NCBI GenBank assembly: GCA_014378105.1
Contig: JACMOI010000080.1
Location: forward strand, 1 to 49,598
From: Pseudopedobacter sp.
GTDB taxonomy: Bacteria; Bacteroidota; Bacteroidia; Sphingobacteriales; Sphingobacteriaceae
Length of the DNA stretch: 49,598 bases
Direction of reading: 5' to 3'
Below are positions 1 to 9,380 of this stretch, one piece after another (position 1 is the first letter of the stretch; every line of letters begins with the position of its first letter). Below the pieces are notes generated by a model that saw nothing but the letters and a program-made list of their open reading frames with translations, did not search any database and had not been told where the DNA came from. Position numbers and translations under genes: made by a program.

Positions 1-157
1 CCCAGCAATTGCCATTAGCAAAATAGTAAAGGAAGAAAATTTAGACTTTTTAGTGATGGGAGCACACGGACATAAAGGATTTAAAGATTTGCTTTTAGGC
101 ACAACGGTAGATGCAGTTCGTCATAAAATTAAAATCCCGGTTTTGATAGTGAATTAA
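1..157 (+). CDS. Universal stress protein domain, C-terminal end (partial)
   Basis: The 5' end is outside the window; 51 codons and a TAA stop at 155-157 remain. The visible part carries the ATP-binding signature of the UspA fold, G-x2-G-x9-G-T (GAHG, nine residues, then GTT), followed by a VRH segment and the closing beta strand IPVLIV. What is known: the family binds ATP and acts in stress responses. In many Bacteroidota a very similar domain is fused to the C-terminus of NRAMP (MntH-type) metal transporters, and the wording HKGFKDLLLGTTVD fits that version, so this could be the tail of a transporter rather than a stand-alone stress protein. The fusion is my inference. Confidence 0.8.
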   Translation, partial: PAIAISKIVKEENLDFLVMGAHGHKGFKDLLLGTTVDAVRHKIKIPVLIVN

Positions 158-166
158 TTAGGCTTA

Positions 167-1018
167 TCATTTCAAATAAAATGAATCCCCATTAGTGAAA
201 ATACTAAAGTTTAGATCCTGAAACTTGATTAAACCTTTGTCATTGATGCTCAGATTAATTGGTTTAGACATTTTAATAACTTGCCCCTCACCTACCACTC
301 TTATCCTATTTTGATGAACCACAATGGCTGTGGACTCATCAATACCTATACAATCATAATTAGGATATGCATTTAATGCGGAGATTAATCGATTATACCT
401 ACTCCTTTTTACAAAATGTTGATCTATAATTATTGAATCTAAAAGTCCTAATCCTTCCTTAAATTCGATATTTTTATCAACGATTTTATTGAATGTTGAA
501 CTATAAGTAGAATCTCCTACCAGTTGATTTCCGGTAATCATATATTTACTCATTACAGCAGCCCCAGCACTTGTTCCTGCAATGGTACTTCCATTTTTAT
601 ACGCTCTTTTTATGGCATCAATTATTGGTGTGTTTTTCACAGCATCCATAAATCTATTTTGATCTCCACCTGGGATGTAAATAATTTTTGCCGTTCCAAT
701 AGAATCTAACCAAGTTGGATCATTTGGCCTTAAATTCTTGAAATTATACACCTCATTTGAGCATGCGCCATTTAATTGCTGGGAAATACTTATAAATGCA
801 GAATCAGGGATACTGGTTGCCATAGGTAACACAACTATGAAATCATTTCTTCGCATTTCTGCTGTTTTTACTAAATTATCAATTAACTCCGCTGACCGTT
901 CTCCTCCTCCGATGATAAATAAATTTCCTTTTGGATAATTATTAAACTGCGCTTTAGCTGTAAAGCTCATGAAAAGTAAAATGTATGTTAAACCTAGCTG
1001 TAAAGACTTTCTTATCAT
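167..1018 (-). CDS. Cyanophycinase-like peptidase, family S51 (secreted)
   Basis: Type 1 glutamine-amidotransferase fold serine peptidase. Visible motifs are the N-terminal FIIGGGERS, the IPGGDQNRF loop, the nucleophile elbow GTSAGAAVM (Ser) and the downstream DQHF with a following Arg. These match cyanophycinase and peptidase E relatives. An N-terminal signal peptide (MIRKSLQLGLTYILLFMSF..AKAQ) suggests export to the periplasm or beyond. The start is set at 1018, not at the upstream Met (1075), because the upstream extension is not signal-like and a TATATTTG promoter box lies at 1046-1053, inside that extension. The length, 283 aa, suits the family. The substrate is unknown; cyanophycin itself is not implied, and another beta-aspartyl peptide is equally possible. 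Confidence 0.82.
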   Translation of the reverse strand: MIRKSLQLGLTYILLFMSFTAKAQFNNYPKGNLFIIGGGERSAELIDNLVKTAEMRRNDFIVVLPMATSIPDSAFISISQQLNGACSNEVYNFKNLRPNDPTWLDSIGTAKIIYIPGGDQNRFMDAVKNTPIIDAIKRAYKNGSTIAGTSAGAAVMSKYMITGNQLVGDSTYSSTFNKIVDKNIEFKEGLGLLDSIIIDQHFVKRSRYNRLISALNAYPNYDCIGIDESTAIVVHQNRIRVVGEGQVIKMSKPINLSINDKGLIKFQDLNFSIFTNGDSFYLK

Positions 1019-1045
1019 TTTAAAAAATTTTAACCTGTATGTTAT

Positions 1046-1053
1046 CAAATATA
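1046..1053 (-). promoter_or_regulatory. Bacteroidota -7 box for the S51 gene
   Basis: CAAATATA on the + strand reads TATATTTG on the minus strand, an exact TAnnTTTG match. It places transcription start near 1040, about 20 bases before the chosen ATG (1018). No clear -33 TTTG is seen at the usual distance. Confidence 0.5.
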
Positions 1054-1159
1054 GATATGTTGCAAAATATGGCACCTATATTTTTGAATTATTTTATTCA
1101 ACTGATCTTTTAATAATGAATGCTTCCTTCTATTTCGAGTTTAAAGCTTATTAAAATTT

Positions 1160-1167
1160 TATCTTTG
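1160..1167 (+). promoter_or_regulatory. Bacteroidota -7 box for smpB
   Basis: TATCTTTG matches TAnnTTTG exactly. The expected start point is about 1174, giving a leader of roughly 14 bases that still contains the purine-rich AGAGAAAGAG before ATG 1188. Confidence 0.55.
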
Positions 1168-1187
1168 CAAAGATAAAAGAGAAAGAG

Positions 1188-1637
1188 ATGGCATCAGATA
1201 TAAATATTAGAAATAAAAAAGCAAGTTTTGAGTATCATATTCTAGAGACTTTTGTTGCGGGAATTAAACTTTTGGGCACCGAAATAAAATCTATACGCGA
1301 AGCTAAAGCTAATATTAGCGATGCCTTCTGCACTTTTATAAATGGTGAGTTATATGTTAGAAATCTCCATGTTTCTGAATATTCGCATGGTTCTTTCTAT
1401 AACCATGAAGCGAAAAGAGATCGTAAATTGCTACTCACAAAAAAAGAGTTAAAAAAATTATTAATTAAAAGTGAGGATAAAGGATTAACCATTGTTCCTT
1501 TAAAAATATTCATTAGTGATAGAGGGTTTGCTAAAATGGAAATTGCACTGGCACAAGGAAAGAAAGCTTTTGATAAGAGAGATTCTATAAAAGAACGCGA
1601 TGTAAAAAGAGAGATGGATGCAGCAATGAAAAGATAG
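1188..1637 (+). CDS. smpB: SsrA-binding protein SmpB
   Basis: Partner of tmRNA in trans-translation: it binds the tRNA-like domain of SsrA and delivers it to stalled ribosomes. The 149 aa length is standard. Recognisable family segments are the N-terminal NKKASFEYHILETF, GTEIKSIR near residue 30, and the basic C-terminal tail KAFDKRDSIKERDVKREM, which enters the mRNA channel in characterised homologues. It is transcribed divergently from the S51 gene and convergently to pcm. The tmRNA gene is not in this window. Confidence 0.97.
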   Translation: MASDINIRNKKASFEYHILETFVAGIKLLGTEIKSIREAKANISDAFCTFINGELYVRNLHVSEYSHGSFYNHEAKRDRKLLLTKKELKKLLIKSEDKGLTIVPLKIFISDRGFAKMEIALAQGKKAFDKRDSIKERDVKREMDAAMKR

Positions 1638-1667
1638 TTATCGGAATAGTTTATTAGTTGAAACAGC

Positions 1668-1687
1668 ACTAACTAACTAACTAACTA
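1668..1687. repeat. ACTA tetranucleotide run, about 5 copies
   Basis: A short tandem run of ACTA units lies between the convergent smpB and pcm genes. It is a simple repeat in non-coding sequence that could vary in length; no function is indicated. Confidence 0.6.
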
Positions 1688-1707
1688 TCCAGCCAACTAA
1701 ATAAAAA

Positions 1708-2364
1708 CTACCAAGCCTGATCGCCCAAAAGTGGTACAAACCTAAACGTATCTAAAATAATTTTGTCGAAATCATTTTCGCTTACGCGGATAACCGTTAC
1801 CATTTTTTGCTCTTTCTCGTCTCCTACTGGGATTACTAAAATCCCTCCTATTTTCAACTGCCTTAAAAGTATTTGAGGGACCAAAGGTGCGCCTGCGGTG
1901 ACAATGATTTTATCGTAAGGTGCATGCTCGGCAATTCCTTTTGAGCCATCCCCTAGAAAGAATTCAGCTTTATAGCCAATATGAGGTAATACCTGTATGG
2001 TGCGATCGTATAATTTTTCTTGTCGCTCAATAGTATAGACTTTTGCTCCTAACTCTAGTAGTATACAAGTTTGATAGCCGCAGCCCGTACCAATTTCGAG
2101 AACTTTATCCCCTTTTTTAATATGAAGAAGTTCGCTTTGATAAGCAACAGTATAAGGGTTGGAGATCGTTTGCCCGGCACCAATAGGAAAAGCTTTATCC
2201 AAATAGGCTTGCACCCAAAAAGTTTCATCAAAAAAGTAATGTCTTTTAACTTTACCAATCGCTGCTAAAACTTTTTCATCGCTTATCCCTCTTTTCTTTA
2301 AGTCATCAACAAGCTTTTTCCTAGCTCCTCTTTCGCGATAATTATCTACAAACTTATATGCCAT
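1708..2364 (-). CDS. pcm: Protein-L-isoaspartate O-methyltransferase
   Basis: Uses S-adenosylmethionine to methylate isoaspartyl residues so that they can return to aspartate, a protein-repair reaction. The SAM-binding motif I, VLEIGTGCGYQ, is near residue 90. The family's AFPIGAGQTISNP segment, which approaches the substrate, precedes it, and VTAGAP and LLRQLKIGG follow. The start is taken at the second Met (2364, MAYKFVDN), giving 218 aa, because a TATTTTTG promoter box sits directly upstream at 2371-2378 and overlaps the region of the first Met. The gene stands alone and converges on smpB. Confidence 0.95.
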   Translation of the reverse strand: MAYKFVDNYRERGARKKLVDDLKKRGISDEKVLAAIGKVKRHYFFDETFWVQAYLDKAFPIGAGQTISNPYTVAYQSELLHIKKGDKVLEIGTGCGYQTCILLELGAKVYTIERQEKLYDRTIQVLPHIGYKAEFFLGDGSKGIAEHAPYDKIIVTAGAPLVPQILLRQLKIGGILVIPVGDEKEQKMVTVIRVSENDFDKIILDTFRFVPLLGDQAW

Positions 2365-2370
2365 GCTCAG

Positions 2371-2378
2371 CAAAAATA
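2371..2378 (-). promoter_or_regulatory. Bacteroidota -7 box for pcm
   Basis: CAAAAATA reads TATTTTTG on the minus strand, an exact TAnnTTTG match. It ends only six bases before the chosen ATG, so the transcript would have little or no leader. Confidence 0.45.
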
Positions 2379-2608
2379 GAATCTCAAACCGAAATTTATG
2401 ATATTTTATTAGGTTTACAGGGAATAAATTTGTTTTGAATGGAAAATCAACCTTTTTCTTTTATGGTGAAAAAAATTATAAATTTCTATAGTTGATAAAT
2501 CCAAAATAAGTTAAAAACTAGAAGGGTAATAGAACATGAAATAATTTAAGCCCATCTAAATTATTCTTGTTTTAAACATATATGGAAAATAAGCTCTATT
2601 TTTAGGTA

Positions 2609-3283
2609 ATGAAAATTACGTCTTCTATTATTTTCTTCTGCTTATTATTTTCTTTATCTGCTCAAGCTCAATCTAGCTATGAATACTCGCTTGGTTTAAA
2701 AATATTATCCGTTGAGGAATTTCCGAAAATATTAAATGGTGTAAAAGGGAAATCTAACTATTATTTAGAGCCCAGTAAAGGGCTCATTTTTAAAGCTAAC
2801 GATAATCAAATTAGCTACAGATTTCAGGTTTATACTTATAATAATAAAGATTTTAGCTTTAAAAATGAATGTGAAACTTGTGAAATTATAACCGGCAATC
2901 ACAAATCATTAGATATAAAATTTGGTTTCGAGCGCAGTGTGATTTACAGCAGACTACAACCTTTTTATGGCCTTGATTTAGGATTTAAAAAAGTAAATTT
3001 TGAGGGAACATCAAAAGATGCAAATAATAGTGATTTTCTATATAATGCCAACGTAGAAAAGAATGGAGCTTTAGTTTATCCTTTTGTAGGTTTAAAATTC
3101 AATATTATTCCTGTTTTAAGTTTAAGCATCGAATCTGGAATTGATTTTTATTATAGCGATGATAAGGAGGTGAAATCAGGTCAAAATAATAATCTTTACT
3201 CTTTAAATCATTACAGAAGATGGGAGTTCGCAACTAGGCCAATTGGTTTATTAAGTTTACAATATAGTTTTGGCAGGAACTAG
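2609..3283 (+). CDS. Predicted outer-membrane beta-barrel protein, unknown function
   Basis: A 224-residue protein with a clear signal peptide (residues 1-21, ending SAQAQ). The mature part alternates hydrophobic and polar residues in short strands separated by polar turns, typical of a small outer-membrane barrel, for example LQPFYGLDLGFKK and YPFVGLKFNIIPVLSLSIES. A CETCE pair of cysteines near residue 93 may form a disulfide. It stands alone between divergent pcm and convergent priA, with 235 bases of leader DNA in which I see no strong promoter. No specific family is recognised. Confidence 0.7.
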   Translation: MKITSSIIFFCLLFSLSAQAQSSYEYSLGLKILSVEEFPKILNGVKGKSNYYLEPSKGLIFKANDNQISYRFQVYTYNNKDFSFKNECETCEIITGNHKSLDIKFGFERSVIYSRLQPFYGLDLGFKKVNFEGTSKDANNSDFLYNANVEKNGALVYPFVGLKFNIIPVLSLSIESGIDFYYSDDKEVKSGQNNNLYSLNHYRRWEFATRPIGLLSLQYSFGRN

Positions 3284-3285
3284 AT

Positions 3286-5766
3286 TTAATATGGATCAAC
3301 ATCTACTTGAACAAATATTCCATTATTTATATTATCTGATTCAAAATCTGCTATTTTTTCTTTAATTAAACTCTTAATTTTTGTAACCGATTGGTTTTTC
3401 CAATCCATTTTAATGATGATAGTTTGGATATAATAATTCCTGATTCTTCCTATTAAAGGTGATTGAGGACCTAAAACCATCTCTCCTAAATGATGTCTCA
3501 AAAGCTTTCCTAAATTATCAGCCATCAATAATAGCTTTCCTAAATCTTTGTGCTTTAAATCAATATGAATTATTTTGTAATAAGGAGGATATTTAAATTG
3601 TTTTCGTTCGATCATTTCTTCACGATACATGCCCTCATAATCATTATCCACAATCTGCTTAATAATTCTATGTTTTACATCATAAGTTTGGATAATTACT
3701 TTCCCTTGCTTATTTCTTCTACCTGCTCTTCCTGCTACTTGAGATAGCATCTGAAAACTTCTTTCATAAGCTCTAAAATCAGGAAATTGAATAATACTAT
3801 CAGCATTAATAATTCCAATTAAAGTGACATTATCAAAATCAAGACCTTTAGCTACCATTTGAGTGCCCACTAAAATATCAATCTTCTTATCTTCAAAATC
3901 ATTTAAAATAATGGAATGTGCATTTTTATTTCTGGTGGTATCGTAATCTAACCTCGCAATTTTCGCTTCTGGCAAAATCACTTTTAAATCATCCTCCACT
4001 TTTTCGGTACCTAAACCTTTGTATTCAATATGCTTAGAGCCACATGCTGGACATTCTGTAATATTTTCTTCTTTATAACCACAATAATGACAGTGCAATT
4101 TCCCAGAAGCCTTATGGTAAGTCAAACTCACATCACAATTGATACATTTTGGAGTATTACCACAAGTTTTACAAATTAAAACGGGGACATAACCTCTCCT
4201 ATTTTGAAAAAGTATGATTTGCTCTTTTTTGTCTAATTTCTCTTGAATCTGTTTAAGCAGTACACTTGTGAAATTCTCCTTTATTAACTTTCTGCTTCTT
4301 TCTTCCGAAATGCTGACCACTTCAATATCAGGCATTTTCACTCCTCCATATCTGATTGTCAGCTTTACCAAACCATATTTACCATTTAAAGCATTGTAGT
4401 AAGTCTCTAAAGCTGGCGTGGCTGACCCTAAAAGTAATTTGGCGTTAGTTAATGCTCCTAAAACAATCGCAGCGTCGCGGGCATTGTACCGAGGTGCAGG
4501 ATCATATTGCTTAAAACTTGCCTCATGTTCTTCATCAACTATAATTAATCCCAAATCAGAAAAAGGAAGGAATATAGAAGACCTTGCTCCTAGAACAATT
4601 TTAATTTCATTATTTAACACTTTCTGCCAAATTTCTGCCCTTTCATTATCATTAAACTTACTATGATAAACGATAATTTGATTGCCAAAATAAACCTGAA
4701 GTCTTTCAATCATTTGACCTGTTAAAGCAATTTCTGGTAAAAGATAAAGCGCTTGCTGTCCTTTTTCTAAATACTCTTCAATGAGTCTAATGTAGATTTG
4801 GGTTTTACCCGATGAGGTGATGCCATGTAAAAGCGTTACGCTTTTATCAATAAAAGATTCATTAATCTGTTTGAGTGCTTTTAATTGATGATCGTTAAGT
4901 ATAAAATCAGAAGGAATAGAATTGTCACCTTCGGCAAAACGGCTCACAACTTTATCCTTTTGAATAAATATATCCTTATCTATTAACGCTTTAACTATCC
5001 CACTGCTAACGCTAGCAGCTTCTAAAAGATCAGATTTTTTAATCTCTGTCTTTTCCTTCTTTAGTTTTAGGTAGGCTAACAAAGCATCTAATTGTTTCGG
5101 TGCTCTTTCTAAAATTTCAAAAAGTTGTTTAAGATTTTCCTTATCATCATAAAAATCATTTAACTGGATGATGGCAACTCTTTTAGGCTGATATTTTTCA
5201 CTGATCTCTTCAGAAATAAAAATAATTTTCTTTTCTAAAAGAGATTTTAATAACGGGAAGACTGATTTTTGAGCTAAAATTTTAGTGATCTCATTGATAC
5301 TCAACTCGTGTCTCAGTTCTAATGCGTCAAGAATAAGAAACTCCTTATCATTTAATAGGTTTCTATCAAATTCATGTTCGAGGTTTAGGATTATACGAGT
5401 TTCACTTGCTAGTTTTAATGCTGATGGTAATGCCGCAGCCATTACCTCACCTAAAGTACAGAGGTAATAATCAGCAATCCAATGCCAAAATTTTATTTGT
5501 GTTTCCGAAACTATCGGTTGATCATCAATAATATCCAATAGATATTTAGCTTCATATTTTTCAGGAGCTAGTTTAGAAACCTTATAGATGATTGCTGTAT
5601 AAATTTTGCTTTTACCAAATTGTACAACCGCCCTTCGGCCCTGCTGTGCATAAGAATTAAGGTGGACAGGCACTCGATAAGTATAGGTTTTAGGAATTGC
5701 TAAAGGCAATATGACCTCAACAAACAAAGTTTGATGATTTAACTCACCTATTTCAAAGTCTATCAT
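3286..5766 (-). CDS. priA: Primosomal replication helicase PriA
   Basis: Restarts stalled replication forks: a 3'-5' superfamily 2 helicase that recognises branched DNA and loads the primosome. The 826 aa chain has the N-terminal 3'-DNA-binding region (LPLAIPKTYTYRVP), Walker A GITSSGKT, the DEEH box, and the eight-cysteine zinc cluster in pairs (CKTC, CINC, CHYC, CPAC) between helicase lobes. It ends with the GTQMVAKGLDF and QVAGRAGR motifs. The start codon directly abuts the stop of the DUF423 gene upstream, so the two are probably co-transcribed. Confidence 0.97.
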   Translation of the reverse strand: MIDFEIGELNHQTLFVEVILPLAIPKTYTYRVPVHLNSYAQQGRRAVVQFGKSKIYTAIIYKVSKLAPEKYEAKYLLDIIDDQPIVSETQIKFWHWIADYYLCTLGEVMAAALPSALKLASETRIILNLEHEFDRNLLNDKEFLILDALELRHELSINEITKILAQKSVFPLLKSLLEKKIIFISEEISEKYQPKRVAIIQLNDFYDDKENLKQLFEILERAPKQLDALLAYLKLKKEKTEIKKSDLLEAASVSSGIVKALIDKDIFIQKDKVVSRFAEGDNSIPSDFILNDHQLKALKQINESFIDKSVTLLHGITSSGKTQIYIRLIEEYLEKGQQALYLLPEIALTGQMIERLQVYFGNQIIVYHSKFNDNERAEIWQKVLNNEIKIVLGARSSIFLPFSDLGLIIVDEEHEASFKQYDPAPRYNARDAAIVLGALTNAKLLLGSATPALETYYNALNGKYGLVKLTIRYGGVKMPDIEVVSISEERSRKLIKENFTSVLLKQIQEKLDKKEQIILFQNRRGYVPVLICKTCGNTPKCINCDVSLTYHKASGKLHCHYCGYKEENITECPACGSKHIEYKGLGTEKVEDDLKVILPEAKIARLDYDTTRNKNAHSIILNDFEDKKIDILVGTQMVAKGLDFDNVTLIGIINADSIIQFPDFRAYERSFQMLSQVAGRAGRRNKQGKVIIQTYDVKHRIIKQIVDNDYEGMYREEMIERKQFKYPPYYKIIHIDLKHKDLGKLLLMADNLGKLLRHHLGEMVLGPQSPLIGRIRNYYIQTIIIKMDWKNQSVTKIKSLIKEKIADFESDNINNGIFVQVDVDPY

Positions 5767-6153
5767 TTATTTATCTTTCACAGCAGCCAACAACAAACTT
5801 AACCATCCTAAAATAAAAAATAAACCTCCAACCGGAGTGATAGGACCAAGAAAACTAACTGACTCCCAATGAAAAACATTTTTTAAAGCCATCAAATATA
5901 AAGAACCACTAAATAGTATGATTCCGGCTACAAAGCAGTAAGATGAAAAATTGATGATGTTATTTTTAAACCGGGCAAAAGTAGATAGAAACAAGAGTGC
6001 AAAAGTGTGGTAAAAATGATATTGAACAGCAGTATGCCAGATCTCCATCTCATCCGTTGTAAGAATCTTCTTTAAGCTATGTGCGCCAAAGGCACCAAAA
6101 ACTACGGCTAACATTCCGAAAATTGCGGCTGATATAATAATTCTTTTATTCAT
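5767..6153 (-). CDS. DUF423 (YgdD-like) small membrane protein
   Basis: A 128-residue integral membrane protein with about four hydrophobic helices. It begins with a membrane helix containing the family hallmark FGAFGAHSLKK and continues to WHTAVQYHFYHTFALL and FSGSLYLMAL, then GPITPVGGLFFILGW, all typical of DUF423. Its molecular function is unknown. It is the promoter-proximal gene of a two-gene unit with priA. Confidence 0.9.
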   Translation of the reverse strand: MNKRIIISAAIFGMLAVVFGAFGAHSLKKILTTDEMEIWHTAVQYHFYHTFALLFLSTFARFKNNIINFSSYCFVAGIILFSGSLYLMALKNVFHWESVSFLGPITPVGGLFFILGWLSLLLAAVKDK

Positions 6154-6222
6154 TTTTAAGGTTTCAAGGTTTCGCTAATTTAATAAAGATGAATCCAATT
6201 TTCAGCCTTCAATTCAAAAATC

Positions 6223-6230
6223 TATTTTTG
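6223..6230 (+). promoter_or_regulatory. Bacteroidota -7 box for the 6251-9380 gene pair
   Basis: TATTTTTG matches TAnnTTTG exactly. The predicted start point leaves about 14 bases of leader before ATG 6251. Confidence 0.5.
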
Positions 6231-6250
6231 TTGCTAAGGATATTTTAAAA

Positions 6251-7882
6251 ATGAAGAAGATTATAGTGATCATAAGTTTACTTTTTTTAGGAATAATTGC
6301 GGTTACTTGGCTTTACTTTAAAAGTATGTCAGGTGTAGAAGGATCCAAGGAAAGTGTGTTTAAAGTAATCCCTGATAATGCTTCTCTAGTTTTTGAATAT
6401 AAAAATGAAAACTCATTTTACGATATTTTTAAAGATTTTGGTCTTTTTAAAGACGTTTTAGGAAACCAAAGTATAGATCATTTAGGTGCATTAAAAAGAA
6501 TATTTGTTGATGATAAATCAATATCTGGCGTGTTTAATAAAAGTGATTTGTTCTTTTCTATTCATCAAACAGGAAAAAGTAAGTCAAATATTTTAATAAT
6601 TGCCCCTTTTGGTAAAGATTTGAATTTATCAGAATCTGAAATGATTGAGTTAATAAAGACGAAATATAAAATAATCAAAGATTCATCTGCTTCAGATCAT
6701 TCCTATCAAATTGCTTTCAGTAATCAATCTAATTTCCACTTCTATATCCATCAAAAAACATTGATAGGAAGTTTTGACAAAAGCTTAGTTGAAGAAAGCA
6801 AAGCGAAATTAACAAATGGGAAATCTGCTAACCAATTCAAGATAGATTTTACGAATCCAAGAAATAGAAATTCAATTGCCAATCTTTACATCAATTTTGC
6901 TAAGCTCCCTAATTTTTTAAATAATTTCTCCTCCAGAAAAAATCCTGCAGAGACTTTTTCATTAAAATCTATCGATGCAACAGCTTCTTTAAACATCAAT
7001 TATCAAAGCAATGCTTTTATGTTTAGCGGGATTACTGAAGTGAATCAAAAAGCGACTAACTATTTCAATCTATTCTTAAATCAACAGCCTGGACAAAATA
7101 CTTTGCGGAATATTATTCCGAATGATGCAGCAGATTATTCTTTTTTTTATGTCTCAGATTTTAAAAGGTTTAGAAAAGGTTTAGATAATTTATTTATTTT
7201 AAGAAAAGAATCAGAAAAACTAAAAACTCAGTTAGAAAATATAAGAACTAAACATTCTATAAATATTGATCAAGAATTGTTACCAGTTTTAGCAAACGAG
7301 TTTGGTGTTGTCCAATTAGCCTCTGGCGATAAAATTGGAATTGTAAAAACAAATAATACCAACCGGTTATCCTTCTTATTATCCACTATCAGTTCTCCAT
7401 CTGAAGATCAAATTAAACACTTTGATGATTCATTTTTACTTTATTATTTCTTAGGCGACCCATTCAAGTATTTCCGCAGACCTTATTATGCAATTGTAGA
7501 AAACCATCTAATTGTTGCAAATAATAGCAGTGCTTTAAAAAGATTTTTAAATAGTTATAAAAAGCAAGATTTCTTAATCAGAACGGATAAAAACATTGTT
7601 TTTCAGCAATATTTATCAAATCAGGGGAATATATTTTATTTTATCCATAACAGCAATTCAAAAGCTATTATCAGTTCCTTTTTAAATTCTACTTCTTATA
7701 CGGCTTTTAAAAGTGACGATTTTAAATGGACAGATATTTATGGTTTGGCGATTCAATTTAGTTCAGACAAAGACCGATTCTTTACCAATCTATATATGAG
7801 TAAAATACCCTACCAAGGTCAATTGCTGCCAAAAGTTGATTCATTGATGATTGACTCGCTTACGCAATCAAATAAAAAATAG
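6251..7882 (+). CDS. Membrane-anchored protein of unknown function (DUF3352-like)
   Basis: 543 residues with a single N-terminal membrane helix (residues 3-24) and a long extracytoplasmic part. After the anchor come IPDNASLVFEY, repeated strand-rich blocks, and late segments on the theme YYAIVENHLIVANNSSALKRFL. The layout resembles DUF3352-type proteins, but the match is from memory and weak. It lies 31 bases upstream of the next gene in the same direction, so the pair is probably one transcript acting in the cell envelope. Function is unknown. Confidence 0.6.
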   Translation: MKKIIVIISLLFLGIIAVTWLYFKSMSGVEGSKESVFKVIPDNASLVFEYKNENSFYDIFKDFGLFKDVLGNQSIDHLGALKRIFVDDKSISGVFNKSDLFFSIHQTGKSKSNILIIAPFGKDLNLSESEMIELIKTKYKIIKDSSASDHSYQIAFSNQSNFHFYIHQKTLIGSFDKSLVEESKAKLTNGKSANQFKIDFTNPRNRNSIANLYINFAKLPNFLNNFSSRKNPAETFSLKSIDATASLNINYQSNAFMFSGITEVNQKATNYFNLFLNQQPGQNTLRNIIPNDAADYSFFYVSDFKRFRKGLDNLFILRKESEKLKTQLENIRTKHSINIDQELLPVLANEFGVVQLASGDKIGIVKTNNTNRLSFLLSTISSPSEDQIKHFDDSFLLYYFLGDPFKYFRRPYYAIVENHLIVANNSSALKRFLNSYKKQDFLIRTDKNIVFQQYLSNQGNIFYFIHNSNSKAIISSFLNSTSYTAFKSDDFKWTDIYGLAIQFSSDKDRFFTNLYMSKIPYQGQLLPKVDSLMIDSLTQSNKK

Positions 7883-7913
7883 CAATTTTAACTTTTAAAA
7901 ATTAAATTTAGAG

Positions 7914-9380
7914 ATGAAGAAAAGTTTATTTCTGTTCTTTATTATTTTGACGCCAATACTTTCTTGGGCGCAAAATATTTCACTTACTCATTCCGGAACT
8001 TTATACGATGCCTCAGAAAATCCTGTTCAAAAAAGTTTTCAAATAGATTTGAGTAGAAAGTATCAAGTCACCATGCTTCCTGCTATTAATGTTTTTATTT
8101 ATTTTAAAGGAGATGCTACCAATTCTTTTAAAAACCTACTCATTAATAAGACTTTAATAGGCGCCGATTTTTCTAAAGTCACCCTTGGCAACGCAAATTC
8201 CAATCAAATCAATCTTAATGGAAATTTATATTTATTTAATTACAGGATTTTTAGAACTTTAGATTACAACAGAGAGTTAGGTTTTTCACTCCAATTTAAA
8301 GACGAGGCAAATGGAAATATCACTAATGAGACTTTTGCCTTATTGGACTCCTATCAAAATTTTAAAAAATCATCTTATCAAGATATTTTAAATAGCAATG
8401 GATACAATCAATCCTACTGGCAACTAAGTGTAAACTATAGAGAAAATTATAATGATAAATGGGCTTTTGGAGGAAAATTTAGCTTATTAGATGGTGCTAC
8501 TTACAATAAAATTGATATACAATCATCTGGTATTCAAATTTTTTCGAATAATTCTTTTGAAGTACCCCTAGTTGGAAACTACACTTCGAGTTTTGGGAGA
8601 GATAGTTTTACTTATAAGAAAATTCTACCTGATTTAAGAAACATGGGCGCTGCAATAAGTGCTGGAGTTTCTTACACTTCTAAAAAAGGAACCTATCTAA
8701 CTTTCAATATCAAGGATTTAGGATTTATACATTGGAGTAAAAAGACATCATATTACAATTTTGATAATACTATTAGAGTTGAAAATGCAAACTCAAATGA
8801 TGCAAGCTCTAGATTTTTTAGTGACTTTGGAAAAATTATGAATAACAATGAAAGCAAAAAAAGATTTAACTCTTTAATTGATACAAAGTTAGATTTTGCT
8901 GCATCTAAAAATTTCGATTTTTACACCCCAGTTTTTGTAATCTCTAAAAGTGTCTTTAATCAAAATGGACAAATTGCACTTCTTAATAACCTAAGAAGAA
9001 ATGCTTTTGTATTTAGTTTCAACCAAATTTATGATTTTAGAACGCTATGGAATTTTGGAAGCCAAATACTTATTCAATCAGCAAATGCTGAGTTTTATTT
9101 AGGCTCTGAATCTATATTTCCTTCTTCTCAGCTAGCAAAGAGCTATTTTAAAAAGGATTTAAACTCGGCTGGAAACTCTAAAGCAAATTTTTATTTAGGA
9201 TTGAATGTGAAGTTTGGTAGAAAAATGCAAACCATTGGTAACGCTGACGAAATTCCTGGTTTAAATGATGAAGAAACTGGATTTGTAGTACGCTTATCTA
9301 AAAAAGATAAAAGAGCGGCTCAAAAAAAGGCTAAACAAATTAAAACTAGGAGAAAAAAGAATAATAAACGAAATAATTAG
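7914..9380 (+). CDS. Predicted outer-membrane barrel protein (DUF5723-like)
   Basis: 488 residues with a signal peptide ending at LSWAQ (residues 1-19). The body has the layout of DUF5723 family proteins of Bacteroidota: a segment like FQIDLSRKYQVTMLPAINVFI, an NLYLFNYRI strand, and many predicted amphipathic strands such as LGLNVKFGRKMQ. The C-terminus, after about residue 440, is an extended lysine/arginine-rich tail (KKDKRAAQKKAKQIKTRRKK), unusual after a barrel and presumably outside the membrane. Its 3' end overlaps the convergent tsaB by four bases. The family assignment is tentative. Confidence 0.6.
   Translation: MKKSLFLFFIILTPILSWAQNISLTHSGTLYDASENPVQKSFQIDLSRKYQVTMLPAINVFIYFKGDATNSFKNLLINKTLIGADFSKVTLGNANSNQINLNGNLYLFNYRIFRTLDYNRELGFSLQFKDEANGNITNETFALLDSYQNFKKSSYQDILNSNGYNQSYWQLSVNYRENYNDKWAFGGKFSLLDGATYNKIDIQSSGIQIFSNNSFEVPLVGNYTSSFGRDSFTYKKILPDLRNMGAAISAGVSYTSKKGTYLTFNIKDLGFIHWSKKTSYYNFDNTIRVENANSNDASSRFFSDFGKIMNNNESKKRFNSLIDTKLDFAASKNFDFYTPVFVISKSVFNQNGQIALLNNLRRNAFVFSFNQIYDFRTLWNFGSQILIQSANAEFYLGSESIFPSSQLAKSYFKKDLNSAGNSKANFYLGLNVKFGRKMQTIGNADEIPGLNDEETGFVVRLSKKDKRAAQKKAKQIKTRRKKNNKRNN

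Noticed and set aside
1019-1075. Upstream Met of the S51 peptidase gene
   Set aside because: The extension contains the TATATTTG promoter box and is not part of a signal peptide; ATG 1018 gives a clean signal sequence.
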